A DNA stretch of 64,000 bases from CBCYMI01 sp965183855 (GCA_965183855.1 CBCYMI010000031.1:7160-71159); one strand, 5' to 3'; counted from the stretch's first letter, positions 1 to 9,870 are shown. The notes: generated by a model not told the origin, from the sequence alone. A program made the numbers and translations.

Positions 1-2868
1 ATCCAAGCCTGACAGGTATCATTACAGGCTTTAAACTGGGTCAAGATTCAAACGTATTAGACACAGCGCCAAGCTATAACACTAGCGCTTTACAGTCTAG
101 CGATGTTGGAAATTATGCGATTACGGCATCTGGTGGCGCAGATCAAAATTATGCCTTTAACTATACGCAAGGCACGCTCACGATTAATAAAGCAATGCTT
201 AATGTCATAGCGGACAATCAATCAAGAGAATATGGCGAGGCCAATCCAAGCCTGACAGGTATCATTACAGGCTTTAAACTGGGTCAAGATTCAAATGTAT
301 TAGACACAGCGCCAAGCTATGCCACTAGCGCTTTACAGTCTAGCGATGTTGGAAGCTATAATATTACTGCCTCTGGTGGCTTAGATCAGAATTATGCCTT
401 TAATTATACACAAGGCACGTTCACGATTAATCAGGCAATGCTTAATGTCATGGCAAATGATCAATCAAGAGAATATGGCGAGATCAATCCAAGCCTGACA
501 GGTATCATTACAGGCTTTAAGCTGGGTCAAGATTCAAACGTATTAGACACAGCGCCAAGCTATAACACGACAGCGACACCATCTAGCGATGTTGGAAATT
601 ATGCGATTACGGCATCTGGTGGCGCAGATCAAAATTATGCCTTTAACTATACGCAAGGCACGCTCACGATTAATAAAGCAATGCTTAATGTCATAGCGGA
701 CAATCAATCAAGAGAATATGGCGAGGCCAATCCAAGCCTGACAGGTATAATTACAGGCTTTAAACTGGGTCAAGATTCAAATGTATTAGACACAGCGCCA
801 AGCTATGCCACTAGCGCTTTACAGTCTAGCGATGTTGGAAGCTATAATATTACTGCCTCTGGTGGCTTAGATCAGAATTATGCCTTTAATTATACACAAG
901 GCACGTTCACGATTAATCAGGCAATGCTTAATGTCATGGCAAATGATCAATCAAGAGAATATGGCGAGATCAATCCAAGCCTGACAGGTATCATTACAGG
1001 CTTTAAGCTGGGTCAAGATTCAAACGTATTAGACACAGCGCCAAGCTATAACACGACAGCGACACCATCTAGCGATGTTGGAAATTATGCGATTACTGCC
1101 TCTGGTGGCGCAGATCAGAATTATGCCTTTAACTATACGCAAGGAACACTGAGCATTAATCAAGCACTCCTCAATGTGGTAGCGGACAATCAATCAAGAG
1201 AATATGGCGAGGCTAATCCAAGCCTGACAGGCACAATTACAGGCTTTAAACTGGGTCAAGATTCAAATGTATTAGACACAGCGCCAAGCTATAACACCAC
1301 CGCTTTACAGTCTAGCGATGTTGGAAATTATGCGATTACGGTATCTGGTGGCGCAGATCAAAATTATGCCTTTAACTATACGCAAGGAACACTGAGCATT
1401 AATCAAGCAATGCTTAATGTGGTAGCGGACAATCAATCAAGAGAATATGGCGAGACCAATCCAAGCCTGACAGGTATAATTACAGGCTTTAAGTTGGGTC
1501 AAGATTCAAACGTATTAGACACAGCGCCAAGCTATGCCACGACAGCGACACCATCTAGTGATGTTGGAAATTATGCGATTACTGCTTCTGGTGGAGCAGA
1601 TCAAAACTATGCCTTTAACTATACGCAAGGCACGCTCACGATTAATAAAGCAATGCTTAATGTCATGGCAAATGATCAATCAAGAGAATATGGCGAGACA
1701 AACCCAAGCCTGACAGGTATAATTACAGGCTTTAAGCTGGGTCAAGATTCAAACGTATTAGACACAGCGCCAAGCTATAACACGACAGCGACACCATCTA
1801 GCGATGTTGGAAATTATGCGATTACTGCTTCTGGTGGCTTAGATCAGAATTATGCCTTTAATTATACGCAAGGAACACTGAGCATTAATCAGGCAATGCT
1901 TAATGTCATGGCAAATGATCAATCAAGAGAATATGGCGAGACAAACCCAAGCCTGACAGGTATAATTACAGGCTTTAAGCTGGGTCAAGATTCAAACGTA
2001 TTAGACACAGCGCCAAGCTATAACACGACAGCGACACCATCTAGCGATGTTGGAAATTATGCGATTACGGTATCTGGTGGCTTGGATCAGAATTATGCCT
2101 TTAATTATACGCAAGGCACGTTCACGATTAATCAAGCAATGCTTAATGTGGTAGCGGACAATCAATCAAGAGAATATGGCGAGGCTAATCCAAACCTGAC
2201 AGGTATCATTACAGGCTTTAAACTTGGAGAAAATACAAATGTATTAGACACAGCGCCAAGCTATAACACTAGCGCTTTACAATCTAGTGATGTTGGAAAT
2301 TATGCGATTACGGTATCTGGTGGCTTAGATCAGAATTATGCCTTTAATTATACGCAAGGAACACTGAGCATTAATCAGGCAATGCTTAATGTCATGGCAA
2401 ATGATCAATCAAGAGAATATGGCGAGACAAACCCAAGCCTGACAGGTATAATTACAGGCTTTAAGCTGGGTCAAGATTCAAACGTATTAGACACAGCGCC
2501 AAGCTATAACACGACAGCGACACCATCTAGCGATGTTGGAAATTATGCGATTACTGCCTCTGGTGGCGCAGATCAGAATTATGCCTTTAATTATACGCAA
2601 GGAACACTGAGCATTAATCAGGCAATGCTTAATGTGGTAGCAAATGATCAATCAAGAGAATATGGCGAGGCTAATTCAAGCCTGACAGGTATAATTACGG
2701 GCTTTAAGCTTGGAGAAAATGCAAACGTATTAGAAAATGCAATATTTGAATATACAACAAACGCAAACTCTGAGAGTCTTCCTGGACGTTATAATATTCT
2801 TGTTTCTGGAAGCGGTATAGAGAAAAACTATATATATCAATATATAAAAGGAAGTTTGTTTATTTCTA
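1..2868 (+). repeat. 243-bp tandem repeat array encoding MBG domains
   Basis: Units of 243 bp (81 codons) begin at 195, 438, 681, 924, 1167, 1410, 1653, 1896, 2139, 2382 and 2625, with a partial unit at 1-194. The period never breaks and keeps the reading frame. The pair at 195-680 recurs almost unchanged at 681-1166, so the higher-order unit was probably two repeats (486 bp). Such an array can expand or contract, and short-read assembly could misjudge its copy number. Confidence 0.93.
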
Positions 2869-3167
2869 ATATAACAGATACTAAAATTACTCTACCAGAT
2901 ACAGTCATAATAAATATACAGGAAAGTCTAGCTGATAATCAAATATCTTTAATGTTTAATGACCATAAGAATGGTTCAAAAACAGCAAATGAATTTATAT
3001 ATAATAAAATGCTATTTTATAAGAAGCCAGAAAAAAAATATGACATTTCTACATTGTCGAATAATAATTTTTTAATTGTATCGCCAAACCTTATATCACT
3101 CTTTAAAATAAAAAATTTAAATGATGATAATACTGTAACAATTATTGTAAATAATATGCACTTTTAA
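1..3167 (+). CDS. MBG-repeat adhesin, 3' part (5' end outside window)
   Basis: The frame is open from the first bases, so the start lies upstream of the window. The visible protein is about eleven and a half copies of an 81-residue repeat, with conserved features REYGE, TGIITGFKLG, SSDVGNYAIT and DQNYAFNYTQGT. This matches MBG (YGX-type) domains, beta-sandwich repeats common in large surface and secreted adhesins. The last copy (from about 2625) is divergent and runs into a unique tail of roughly 100 residues with no recognised anchor. Neighbouring copies are nearly identical, differing at a few alternating positions (for example SALQSS or TATPSS), which suggests homogenisation by recombination. 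The gene ends six bases from the stop of the convergent NYN gene. A surface or secreted adhesin role is inferred from the family; the secretion signal is not visible. Confidence 0.85.
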   Translation, partial: PSLTGIITGFKLGQDSNVLDTAPSYNTSALQSSDVGNYAITASGGADQNYAFNYTQGTLTINKAMLNVIADNQSREYGEANPSLTGIITGFKLGQDSNVLDTAPSYATSALQSSDVGSYNITASGGLDQNYAFNYTQGTFTINQAMLNVMANDQSREYGEINPSLTGIITGFKLGQDSNVLDTAPSYNTTATPSSDVGNYAITASGGADQNYAFNYTQGTLTINKAMLNVIADNQSREYGEANPSLTGIITGFKLGQDSNVLDTAPSYATSALQSSDVGSYNITASGGLDQNYAFNYTQGTFTINQAMLNVMANDQSREYGEINPSLTGIITGFKLGQDSNVLDTAPSYNTTATPSSDVGNYAITASGGADQNYAFNYTQGTLSINQALLNVVADNQSREYGEANPSLTGTITGFKLGQDSNVLDTAPSYNTTALQSSDVGNYAITVSGGADQNYAFNYTQGTLSINQAMLNVVADNQSREYGETNPSLTGIITGFKLGQDSNVLDTAPSYATTATPSSDVGNYAITASGGADQNYAFNYTQGTLTINKAMLNVMANDQSREYGETNPSLTGIITGFKLGQDSNVLDTAPSYNTTATPSSDVGNYAITASGGLDQNYAFNYTQGTLSINQAMLNVMANDQSREYGETNPSLTGIITGFKLGQDSNVLDTAPSYNTTATPSSDVGNYAITVSGGLDQNYAFNYTQGTFTINQAMLNVVADNQSREYGEANPNLTGIITGFKLGENTNVLDTAPSYNTSALQSSDVGNYAITVSGGLDQNYAFNYTQGTLSINQAMLNVMANDQSREYGETNPSLTGIITGFKLGQDSNVLDTAPSYNTTATPSSDVGNYAITASGGADQNYAFNYTQGTLSINQAMLNVVANDQSREYGEANSSLTGIITGFKLGENANVLENAIFEYTTNANSESLPGRYNILVSGSGIEKNYIYQYIKGSLFISNITDTKITLPDTVIINIQESLADNQISLMFNDHKNGSKTANEFIYNKMLFYKKPEKKYDISTLSNNNFLIVSPNLISLFKIKNLNDDNTVTIIVNNMHF

Positions 3168-3173
3168 ATTCAA

Positions 3174-3752
3174 CTAGCCATGACTTTCAAAATTGGTTAT
3201 AATGCCGTGTTCAGGAACTTCACCTTCTGCTCTTCCAACTAATTCTATAATATCAGAAAGATCAACAAATGCATCTGCCTGTCTCCTAAGCTCATCAGAA
3301 ACCATTGGAGGATTGGACTTTAGAGTTGAGATAATAGAAACACGACAGCCTTGACGCTGAACAGCCTCTATAAGATGCTTGAAATTACCATCTCCAGAAA
3401 AAAGAACAATATGATCAAGTACGGACGCTGCTTCCATAACATCTACTGTAAGCTCGACATCCATATCTCCTTTTATCCGTTTCTTCCCTTGAGAATCTAT
3501 ATATTCCCGTGTAGGTTTGGTAATAACTTTAAATCCATTATAATCAAGCCAATCAATCAAAGGTCTTAAAGGTGAATATTCCTCATTCTCAATTAGAGCC
3601 GTATAATAGTGAGAACGCATTAAACGACCTCTTTTACGAAACTCTTCCAGTAATTTCTTATAATCAATATCAAACTCAAGTGCTTTTGCTGCAGAATAAA
3701 GGTTGGCACCATCAATAAATAACCCTATACGTTCATTAAGATAAAAAGCCAT
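3174..3752 (-). CDS. NYN-domain (LabA/DUF88-like) protein
   Basis: A 192-residue protein with the pattern of NYN domains, a PIN-like RNase fold. It has FIDGANLYSAAKALEFD near residue 12, an acidic KGDMDVELTVDVME segment in the middle, and LFSGDGNFKHLIEAVQRQG followed by a VSIIST strand. The clustered aspartates would bind the metal. LabA/DUF88 proteins are usually annotated as putative RNA-processing nucleases; the substrate here is unknown. It is convergent with the MBG adhesin gene and divergent from folK, with a 47-bp gap to folK. This gene commonly sits beside folK and rpoZ in alphaproteobacteria, which supports the call. Confidence 0.85.
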   Translation of the reverse strand: MAFYLNERIGLFIDGANLYSAAKALEFDIDYKKLLEEFRKRGRLMRSHYYTALIENEEYSPLRPLIDWLDYNGFKVITKPTREYIDSQGKKRIKGDMDVELTVDVMEAASVLDHIVLFSGDGNFKHLIEAVQRQGCRVSIISTLKSNPPMVSDELRRQADAFVDLSDIIELVGRAEGEVPEHGIITNFESHG

Positions 3753-3799
3753 TTTTATTTCCTGTTTTTTGATTTATTAAAAAAATTAAAGGCTTAATT

Positions 3800-4339
3800 A
3801 TGACAATTATTATCGCTATTGGTTCCAATCTGGATTATCATAATCAAACTCCTATTCAAAATATAAAATTGGGAATTCATTACTTAAAACAAAATCATTT
3901 TAAGATCCTTGCCCAGTCAAATTGGTGGGAATCTGAACCAGACCCACCTTCATATCAACCAAATTATATTAATGCTATAGTAATAGCGCATAGCTTTGTA
4001 ACACCAAAAACACTTTTATTTCAACTTCATAAAATAGAAAATTTATTTGGAAGAGCTAAAATTAGAAAAAAAAACCAGGCTAGAACGCTTGATCTTGATC
4101 TAATAGATTATCATGGATTAATCTATAAACCTAAATATAAAGGAGATTTAATCCTACCTCATCCTAAAATGCATGAAAGAGGGTTTGTTTTAGCTCCCTT
4201 ATCTGAAACAAACCCTAAATGGAAACATCCAGTTCTGAAGAAAACTGTGAAAGATTTATATATAGAGTTTAAAAAATCTTTTTCTGATATAAAAAAACCA
4301 TTTTTAAACAAGATAAAAGAACTTGAAAAAGAATCATAA
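3800..4339 (+). CDS. folK: 2-amino-4-hydroxy-6-hydroxymethyldihydropteridine pyrophosphokinase
   Basis: A 179-residue HPPK that transfers pyrophosphate from ATP to 6-hydroxymethyl-dihydropterin, the step before dihydropteroate synthase in folate synthesis. It begins with the family's IAIGSNL strand. It carries the signature around NQARTLDLDLIDY, where the two Asp residues bind magnesium, and ends with LPHPKMHERGFVLAPL. Length is normal. It stands alone rather than with folP or folB and is followed by rpoZ 41 bp downstream. Confidence 0.93.
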   Translation: MTIIIAIGSNLDYHNQTPIQNIKLGIHYLKQNHFKILAQSNWWESEPDPPSYQPNYINAIVIAHSFVTPKTLLFQLHKIENLFGRAKIRKKNQARTLDLDLIDYHGLIYKPKYKGDLILPHPKMHERGFVLAPLSETNPKWKHPVLKKTVKDLYIEFKKSFSDIKKPFLNKIKELEKES

Positions 4340-4380
4340 CTGGCTTATTATTTGTCAATAATACTAGTTTGGAGAAAAAT

Positions 4381-4738
4381 ATGGCTCGTATAACAGTCGA
4401 GGATTGTGTAAATAAAGTTTCGAATCGGTTTAAACTGGTTTTATTATCAGCTCAGAGAGCCAGGAAGTATTTCTGCAGGTTCTCCTTTAGAAGTAGAGCG
4501 TGATAATGATAAAAATACAGTTATTGCATTAAGAGAAATAGCTGAAGAAAAACTAGCAGTAAATACTCTGGAAGAAGGATTAATCAGAAGATTAAGAAGA
4601 GTTGTTCCTGCAGAAGATAATATCGAAAATGAAGATATTCCAAAAATTGAAGAACCAACTCCAGAAATGGACGAAGAAGCTTTATTAAAAGCTTTACAAA
4701 CAGATCAAAATACTAAATTAGATGGACGATCTTCTTGA
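4381..4738 (+). pseudogene. rpoZ: RNA polymerase omega subunit, single-base frameshift
   Basis: The first 28 codons read MARITVEDCVNKVSNRF and onward, the standard omega N-terminus, after a GGAG ribosome site at 4372-4375. At about 4462-4467 the frame shifts by one extra base. Unshifted reading hits a stop soon after, while skipping one A restores SISAGSPLEVERDNDK, IALREIAEE and an acidic tail to a TGA at 4736-4738. The restored protein is about 118 residues, normal for alphaproteobacterial omega. Omega helps assemble RNA polymerase and forms part of a ppGpp site, which fits the neighbouring rel gene. The shift site (ggaagt) is not a long homopolymer. Real decay and a sequencing error are both possible. 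Confidence 0.88.
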
Positions 4739-5116
4739 AAAACAATAAAATAGATTCATAAGAAATAGTGAAAAATAAAAATAATCCGTTTTAAAGAAAA
4801 TAAAAATTTGGAAAAATAAAATCAGGAATTAAAGTCTTTTTTCTAAAAGATAAAGGATTATTCTAAAGAATATTAGAATTTAAACCTAGAAAAGAATATA
4901 TAGAAATAATCGTAAAAAACTAGAATAAGAATTAATTATAAACAAAGCTATGTTTATAAGCAAAAAAGCTTCTATAAATTCCAAATAAGGTATAGCTATA
5001 CATAAATATTCAAAAAAAATATAAACTAAATGAATACCAGAGTTAACAAATAAACTGAATTTTAAAAATTATATTACGATAAACCGTAACCTTAAAGGAA
5101 GAGATATAAAACTGAA
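4739..5116. other. AT-rich spacer between rpoZ and rel
   Basis: About 380 bp with no convincing ORF or RNA gene and dense stop codons in all frames. A purine-rich AAAGGAAGAG stretch at about 5094-5103 may serve as the distant ribosome site for rel. Confidence 0.6.
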
Positions 5117-7315
5117 TTGTCTGAAAGCGCAAGATCATATAAAGAAAACAACGAACAAGATTTACAGGCTCTCATTTCTCATATTCAAACCTATGATGAG
5201 ACTGTTAATAAAGAATTAGTTACACAAGCATATCGTTTGTGTAAAAAAGCGCATCAAGGTCAGATCAGAAAATCTGGAGAACCTTATTATACACATCCGC
5301 TAGCCGTTGCAGAAATACTAACAGAACTTAGACTGGATTACGCCTCTATCTGTACGGCATTATTACATGATACGATAGAAGATACAGATGTGACATTTCA
5401 GAATATTGAAAATAAATTCGGTCTGGAAATTGCTAAATTAGTTGATGGTGTTACCAAGCTTTCTCAGCTTGAATTAAATTCAAAAAAAACAGCGCAGGCA
5501 GAAAATCTACAAAAATTTATTACGGCAATTTCAAAAGATGTTCGTGTCTTATTAATAAAATTAGCAGATCGTTTACATAATATGCGAACCTTAAGTCATA
5601 TTTCAAATAGTCAAAAAAAAGAAAAAAAATCAAGAGAAACTCTGGAAATCTACGCACCTTTAGCACGAAAAATCGGAATTCATCGTTTTTCTAGCGAATT
5701 AGAAGATCTTTCTTTTAGATATCTCAATTCGTCAGCTTATGAATCGATCGTAACCAGATTGAATACATTAAAATTACAAAGAACAGATTCTGTTGCACTG
5801 GTGTCTGAAAGTATTGCAAAAACGCTTGAAGAAACAGGAATTCAAGCACGTGTTTTTGGCAGAGAAAAAAAACCATATTCTATTTGGCGCAAACTTGAAA
5901 GAATGGCGATAGATTTCTCTGATTTGGCGGATATTTATGCATTTAGAGTCATTGTAGAGACAATTCCTCAATGCTATCAGGTTTTGGGAATTGCTCATAC
6001 AGTATGGAGATGCCTACCTAGTCGATTTAAAGACTATATTTCAACACCTAAACTAAATGGATATCGTTCCTTGCATACAACAATATTGGGACCTGATAAT
6101 TTACGAGTAGAATTACAAATTAGAACAGAATCCATGGATCAAATTGCTGAAAATGGTGTCGCTGCGCATTGGCGCTATAAAAACAAATCCTATGTATATG
6201 ATACTGAATTAGCTAAGGAAGCTGGTAGTAGTGATTTTTTTGAAAAACTAAGACCATTATTTGAAATTCTTGAACATGGTGGGGATCCAGATGAGTTTTT
6301 GGAACATGCCAAGCTTGAAATGTTTTCTGATCAAGTTTTTGCATTTACACCTAAAGGAGATATTATTCCGTTACCCATGGGGGCAACTCCTTTGGATTTT
6401 GCCTATGCTGTACACACTCAGATAGGAGATACATGCATTGGTGCCAAGATTAATGGTAAAAAAAAGCCCTTACGAACAAGACTTGAAAATGGAGATGTTG
6501 TTGCAATCATCAGAAGCGCAAATGCAAGCTTAAATTTAAATTGGGAAAATATTGTTGTTACTGGAAAAGCAAGATCCGCGATTAAACGATTAATCAGACG
6601 TTCTGAACGTGAAGAATTTGAACGAATTGGAAAACTTATTGCCAATAGGGCTTTTAAACGAAATAATAAAAATCTGGACTCTTCTGATTTAACAGATGCA
6701 TTATTCAGATTAGGCTATAAGGAAGAAAATAGCTTATATGAAGATTTAGGAAAAGGACGTTTATCTGGTGAAGAATTGTTAGATTCTGTCTTTCCAGCTA
6801 GAAAAAAAATGGAAAATAAAGAAGAACGTCATTTGATTAATAATAAAACAGCCTGGTTATTTGTAGACGGGCAGGGGTTAACGCCTGGAATTACATTGCA
6901 TTTTTCAGAATGCTGTTATCCTTTACCAGGGGATAGAATCATAGGCTTGCTTAAAAGAGATATAGGTGTAGAAATTCATAGTATTGATTGTGAAACTCTT
7001 GCGCAATACGAAAAAAATCAGAATATATGGCTTGATCTTGGATGGACTTCTGAAGCTGAAAAACATTCGGTTTCTATCGGACAAATCAAAATAACCATAG
7101 AGCATGTTCCAGGCGTTTTAGCACAAATTTCAACACTTGTTTATGAAAATAAAGCTAATATTACCAATATTAAATTTGAGAATAGAACTTCTGATTTTTT
7201 TGATATTGAACTCGATGTAGAAGTAGAAAACGCAAAACATTTATCACAAATTATTACAGCATTAAGGGCTTGTGGCTCTGTTATTTCAGCACAACGTTCA
7301 AGGAATTTATATTGA
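5117..7315 (+). CDS. rel: Bifunctional (p)ppGpp synthetase/hydrolase
   Basis: A 732-residue Rel/SpoT protein that makes and degrades the stringent-response alarmone (p)ppGpp. An N-terminal HD hydrolase domain has HDTIED at residues 84-89, so hydrolase activity should be intact. The synthetase domain (about 245-365) shows GREKKPYSIWRKLE, KDYISTPKLNGYRSLHTT and VELQIRT. A TGS domain starts near MFSDQVFAFTPKGDI and an ACT domain ends the protein. The start is TTG at 5117 because no ATG lies early in the frame. It follows rpoZ, the usual alphaproteobacterial order. As the only long RelA/SpoT homologue seen, it is probably the single bifunctional enzyme, but the rest of the genome is unseen. Confidence 0.95.
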   Translation: MSESARSYKENNEQDLQALISHIQTYDETVNKELVTQAYRLCKKAHQGQIRKSGEPYYTHPLAVAEILTELRLDYASICTALLHDTIEDTDVTFQNIENKFGLEIAKLVDGVTKLSQLELNSKKTAQAENLQKFITAISKDVRVLLIKLADRLHNMRTLSHISNSQKKEKKSRETLEIYAPLARKIGIHRFSSELEDLSFRYLNSSAYESIVTRLNTLKLQRTDSVALVSESIAKTLEETGIQARVFGREKKPYSIWRKLERMAIDFSDLADIYAFRVIVETIPQCYQVLGIAHTVWRCLPSRFKDYISTPKLNGYRSLHTTILGPDNLRVELQIRTESMDQIAENGVAAHWRYKNKSYVYDTELAKEAGSSDFFEKLRPLFEILEHGGDPDEFLEHAKLEMFSDQVFAFTPKGDIIPLPMGATPLDFAYAVHTQIGDTCIGAKINGKKKPLRTRLENGDVVAIIRSANASLNLNWENIVVTGKARSAIKRLIRRSEREEFERIGKLIANRAFKRNNKNLDSSDLTDALFRLGYKEENSLYEDLGKGRLSGEELLDSVFPARKKMENKEERHLINNKTAWLFVDGQGLTPGITLHFSECCYPLPGDRIIGLLKRDIGVEIHSIDCETLAQYEKNQNIWLDLGWTSEAEKHSVSIGQIKITIEHVPGVLAQISTLVYENKANITNIKFENRTSDFFDIELDVEVENAKHLSQIITALRACGSVISAQRSRNLY

Positions 7316-7746
7316 ACATAGTAAAAATAAAAAAACAAATCTGGATCATTAGAAAAAGCTTATTAATTGAGCTCTAATTATTCTATAACTCAATGAGGGA
7401 TCAATAATTCATTCTAATATAAAACGCGTACTTAAATAAAAATCACAGGATAGCTTCAAAATACCAAATCCCGTAAATGAAATTAAAAAAACAGGCTTCT
7501 AAGACGTTGGTTTAATTAAAAAATATAGATGATTAGAAATCACGAATTAATTGAATTTTAAAGAATATTTTTTTGAAAATACTCATCATTTTACAAAACA
7601 TATCATTTGGTTTAAATCAATTGTATATTCTATATATCTAGATCAAAAACAGATGTAAATGAGCTTTAAAAACAGAAAAAATAGAGTTAAACTGTTCAAA
7701 AAGCAACTTGGAATGAAAACAAATCATAAAATAGGAGTTTTATAAA
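7316..7746. other. AT-rich spacer between rel and pyrE
   Basis: About 430 bp of low-GC sequence with no ORF, RNA gene or strong hairpin that I can support. It presumably holds the pyrE promoter. Confidence 0.55.
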
Positions 7747-8325
7747 GTGGATACAAAACAGATCTTAGATATTTTTAAACAGGAGGGGGCATTATTGGAA
7801 GGACATTTTATTTTATCTTCTGGATTAAGAAGTCCTGTTTTTTTACAAAAATCTCTTATTTTTCAAAATCCGAAAATAACAGAACTCTTATGTCAAGCTT
7901 TGGCAGATAAAATACTATCTGAATATGGAAAAATTGAATATATTGTCTCTCCAGCATTGGGGGGTATTATTCCAGGATATGAAACCGCAAGAGCTTTGGG
8001 TATAAAAGCTGTCTATGTTGAGAGAGAATCAAACGAATTTAAGCTTAGAAGAGGATTTTCAATTCCAAAAAAATCAAATGTCGTTATGGTAGAAGATATT
8101 GTTACAACAGGATTATCTTCAAGAGAATGTCTTGAAAGTCTGGATAAGCTGGAAATTAATCTTATAGGCGGCGCTTGTATTATTGATCGCTCTGGAGGAA
8201 AAGCAAGAATAGGAAAACCTCTTATTTCTCTAGCTCAACTTGACTTTCCTGTTTATCAACCCGATCATTTACCTGAAGAATTAGCAAAAATTAAACCTGT
8301 TAAACCTGGAAGTAGAAATTTATAG
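7747..8325 (+). CDS. pyrE: Orotate phosphoribosyltransferase
   Basis: A 192-residue type I phosphoribosyltransferase that joins orotate and PRPP to give OMP in pyrimidine synthesis. The PRPP-binding motif is VMVEDIVTTGLSSRE, with a flexible-loop region around KLRRGFSIPKKS and an early SSGLRSPVFLQ hood segment. The start is GTG at 7747 with GGAG about ten bases upstream. It lies between rel and pdxJ, a frequent alphaproteobacterial order. Confidence 0.93.
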   Translation: MDTKQILDIFKQEGALLEGHFILSSGLRSPVFLQKSLIFQNPKITELLCQALADKILSEYGKIEYIVSPALGGIIPGYETARALGIKAVYVERESNEFKLRRGFSIPKKSNVVMVEDIVTTGLSSRECLESLDKLEINLIGGACIIDRSGGKARIGKPLISLAQLDFPVYQPDHLPEELAKIKPVKPGSRNL

Positions 8326-8617
8326 TTTTAAAATAGAATGATAAAAATGGATCTTAAGCCCAAATTAAAATAATTTTATCACGTATAAATCAACCTAAGA
8401 ACTTAATCCATTTAGAAAAATATCAGCCCTATCAGCTTGAGAAATAATACATATTTAGAATATGAATTTACTTGATATCAAATATAAAATATAAATAATT
8501 CATTTGAATTTGATAAAATTAAATCCATTTCTAAAAATAATAAAAGAAAAAAGACTGATTTTGAGTTTATTATATCATAAAATAATATAATATAATATAA
8601 TAAACTTCTTCAAATGG
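8326..8617. other. AT-rich spacer upstream of pdxJ
   Basis: Almost pure A/T sequence with no ORF. An ATAAT run near 8580-8602 precedes the 14-bp repeats described separately. Confidence 0.5.
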
Positions 8618-8677
8618 TATGATTAAAATATTATGATTAAAATATTATGATTAAAATATAATGTATGATTAAAATAT
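8618..8677 (+). repeat. Four copies of a 14-bp repeat before pdxJ
   Basis: The unit TATGATTAAAATAT occurs at 8618-8631, 8632-8645 and 8646-8659 in perfect tandem, then at 8664-8677 after a four-base gap. It abuts the pdxJ start. Changes in copy number would alter promoter or leader spacing. Confidence 0.9.
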
Positions 8678-9442
8678 ATGGAAATAAAAATGCAGACCTA
8701 TCGGTTAGGTGTTAATATAGATCATGTTGCAACAATTAGAAATGCAAGGGGAGGAATTCATCCAAATCCATTACGTGCAGCAAAACTGGCTATTCATGCA
8801 GGCGCTGATGGAATTACAGCACATTTAAGAGAAGATCGGCGTCATATTAGAGATCAGGATATGTTTGATCTTCAATCTTTATGCCTTAAAATGAATAAGC
8901 CTTTAAATATGGAAATGGCTGTTACCCAAGAAATGCTTGAAATCGCTAAAAAAATAAGACCTCATGCAGTTTGTCTTGTTCCTGAAAAAAGAGAAGAACA
9001 AACAACAGAAGGAGGATTAGATGCATATCATATGCAAGAGAAATTAAGTCCTTTTATTCAGGAATTAAAACAAGCTGGCAGTCGCGTATCTCTGTTTATT
9101 GAACCTGAAATCAGACAATTGGAAACGGCAATTAATATAAACGCTCCAGTTATTGAACTTCACACAGGGGGGTATTGTGAAGCCGTATTAGAAAAAAATT
9201 CAGAACAAGTTTCAACCTTACTAAATAATCTGATTCATTGTACGAATATGGCAAATGAGATGGGGTTAGAAGTCCATGCAGGACATGGACTGGATTATGA
9301 AACAGTTATTCCACTTGCCAAACAAAAACATATTATTGAATTTAATATTGGACATTTCCTGATTGGAGAAGCTATTCTAACTGGATTAAAACCAGCTATT
9401 GAAAAAATGAGAATGATTATTGCAACTGAAAGAAATTCATGA
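8678..9442 (+). CDS. pdxJ: Pyridoxine 5'-phosphate synthase
   Basis: A 254-residue TIM-barrel enzyme that condenses 1-deoxyxylulose 5-phosphate with 3-amino-2-oxopropyl phosphate to pyridoxine phosphate. It shows LGVNIDHVATIRNARGG, ITAHLREDRRHI, PHAVCLVPEKREE and a HTGGYCEAV phosphate-binding region, ending with EFNIGHFLIGEA. Two ATG codons fit, at 8678 and 8690; the second gives the more typical N-terminus. It overlaps acpS by four bases (ATGA), so the two are translationally coupled. Confidence 0.94.
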   Translation: MEIKMQTYRLGVNIDHVATIRNARGGIHPNPLRAAKLAIHAGADGITAHLREDRRHIRDQDMFDLQSLCLKMNKPLNMEMAVTQEMLEIAKKIRPHAVCLVPEKREEQTTEGGLDAYHMQEKLSPFIQELKQAGSRVSLFIEPEIRQLETAININAPVIELHTGGYCEAVLEKNSEQVSTLLNNLIHCTNMANEMGLEVHAGHGLDYETVIPLAKQKHIIEFNIGHFLIGEAILTGLKPAIEKMRMIIATERNS

Positions 9443-9834
9443 TTATTGGTATTGGAATAGACAGTGTTGATATTCGCCGAATTGAACAAACGATAAAACG
9501 TTTCGGAACTAGATTTTTAAATAGGGTGTTTACTCTGGAAGAACAGGCAAGAAGTGAAAAACAAAAAAACAAAATTGCATCTTATGCAAAAAGGTTTGCA
9601 GCGAAAGAAGCGATGGTAAAAGCATTGGGAACAGGCATCGGAAAAGGCGTTGGTTGGAAAGATGTTTGTATTCTCAATAATCAATATAACCAGCCTAAAA
9701 TTGAATTAAATGGGAAAGCTAAAACAGTTTTGGATCAGTTATGTGAAAAAAAAACGAGCAAATTACATATTTCTTTGACAGATGAATATCCATATGCGCA
9801 AGCCTATATTATTATAGAAGCATTAAAGAATTAA
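9439..9834 (+). CDS. acpS: Holo-[acyl-carrier-protein] synthase
   Basis: A 131-residue phosphopantetheinyl transferase that moves 4'-phosphopantetheine from CoA to acyl carrier protein. The N-terminus IGIGIDSVDIRRIE holds the metal-binding Asp, and YAKRFAAKEAMVKALGTGI is the second signature. It ends with HISLTDEYPYAQAYIIIEA. It overlaps the end of pdxJ and is followed by lepB 36 bp on, as in many alphaproteobacteria. Confidence 0.94.
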   Translation: MIIGIGIDSVDIRRIEQTIKRFGTRFLNRVFTLEEQARSEKQKNKIASYAKRFAAKEAMVKALGTGIGKGVGWKDVCILNNQYNQPKIELNGKAKTVLDQLCEKKTSKLHISLTDEYPYAQAYIIIEALKN

Positions 9835-9870
9835 AAAACAATATAACATAGATTTTATCAGGATCATATT

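Noticed and set aside
1..2868. The 243-bp repeats as a CRISPR or noncoding satellite
   Set aside because: They are long, contiguous without spacers, in frame and encode a recognised MBG domain.
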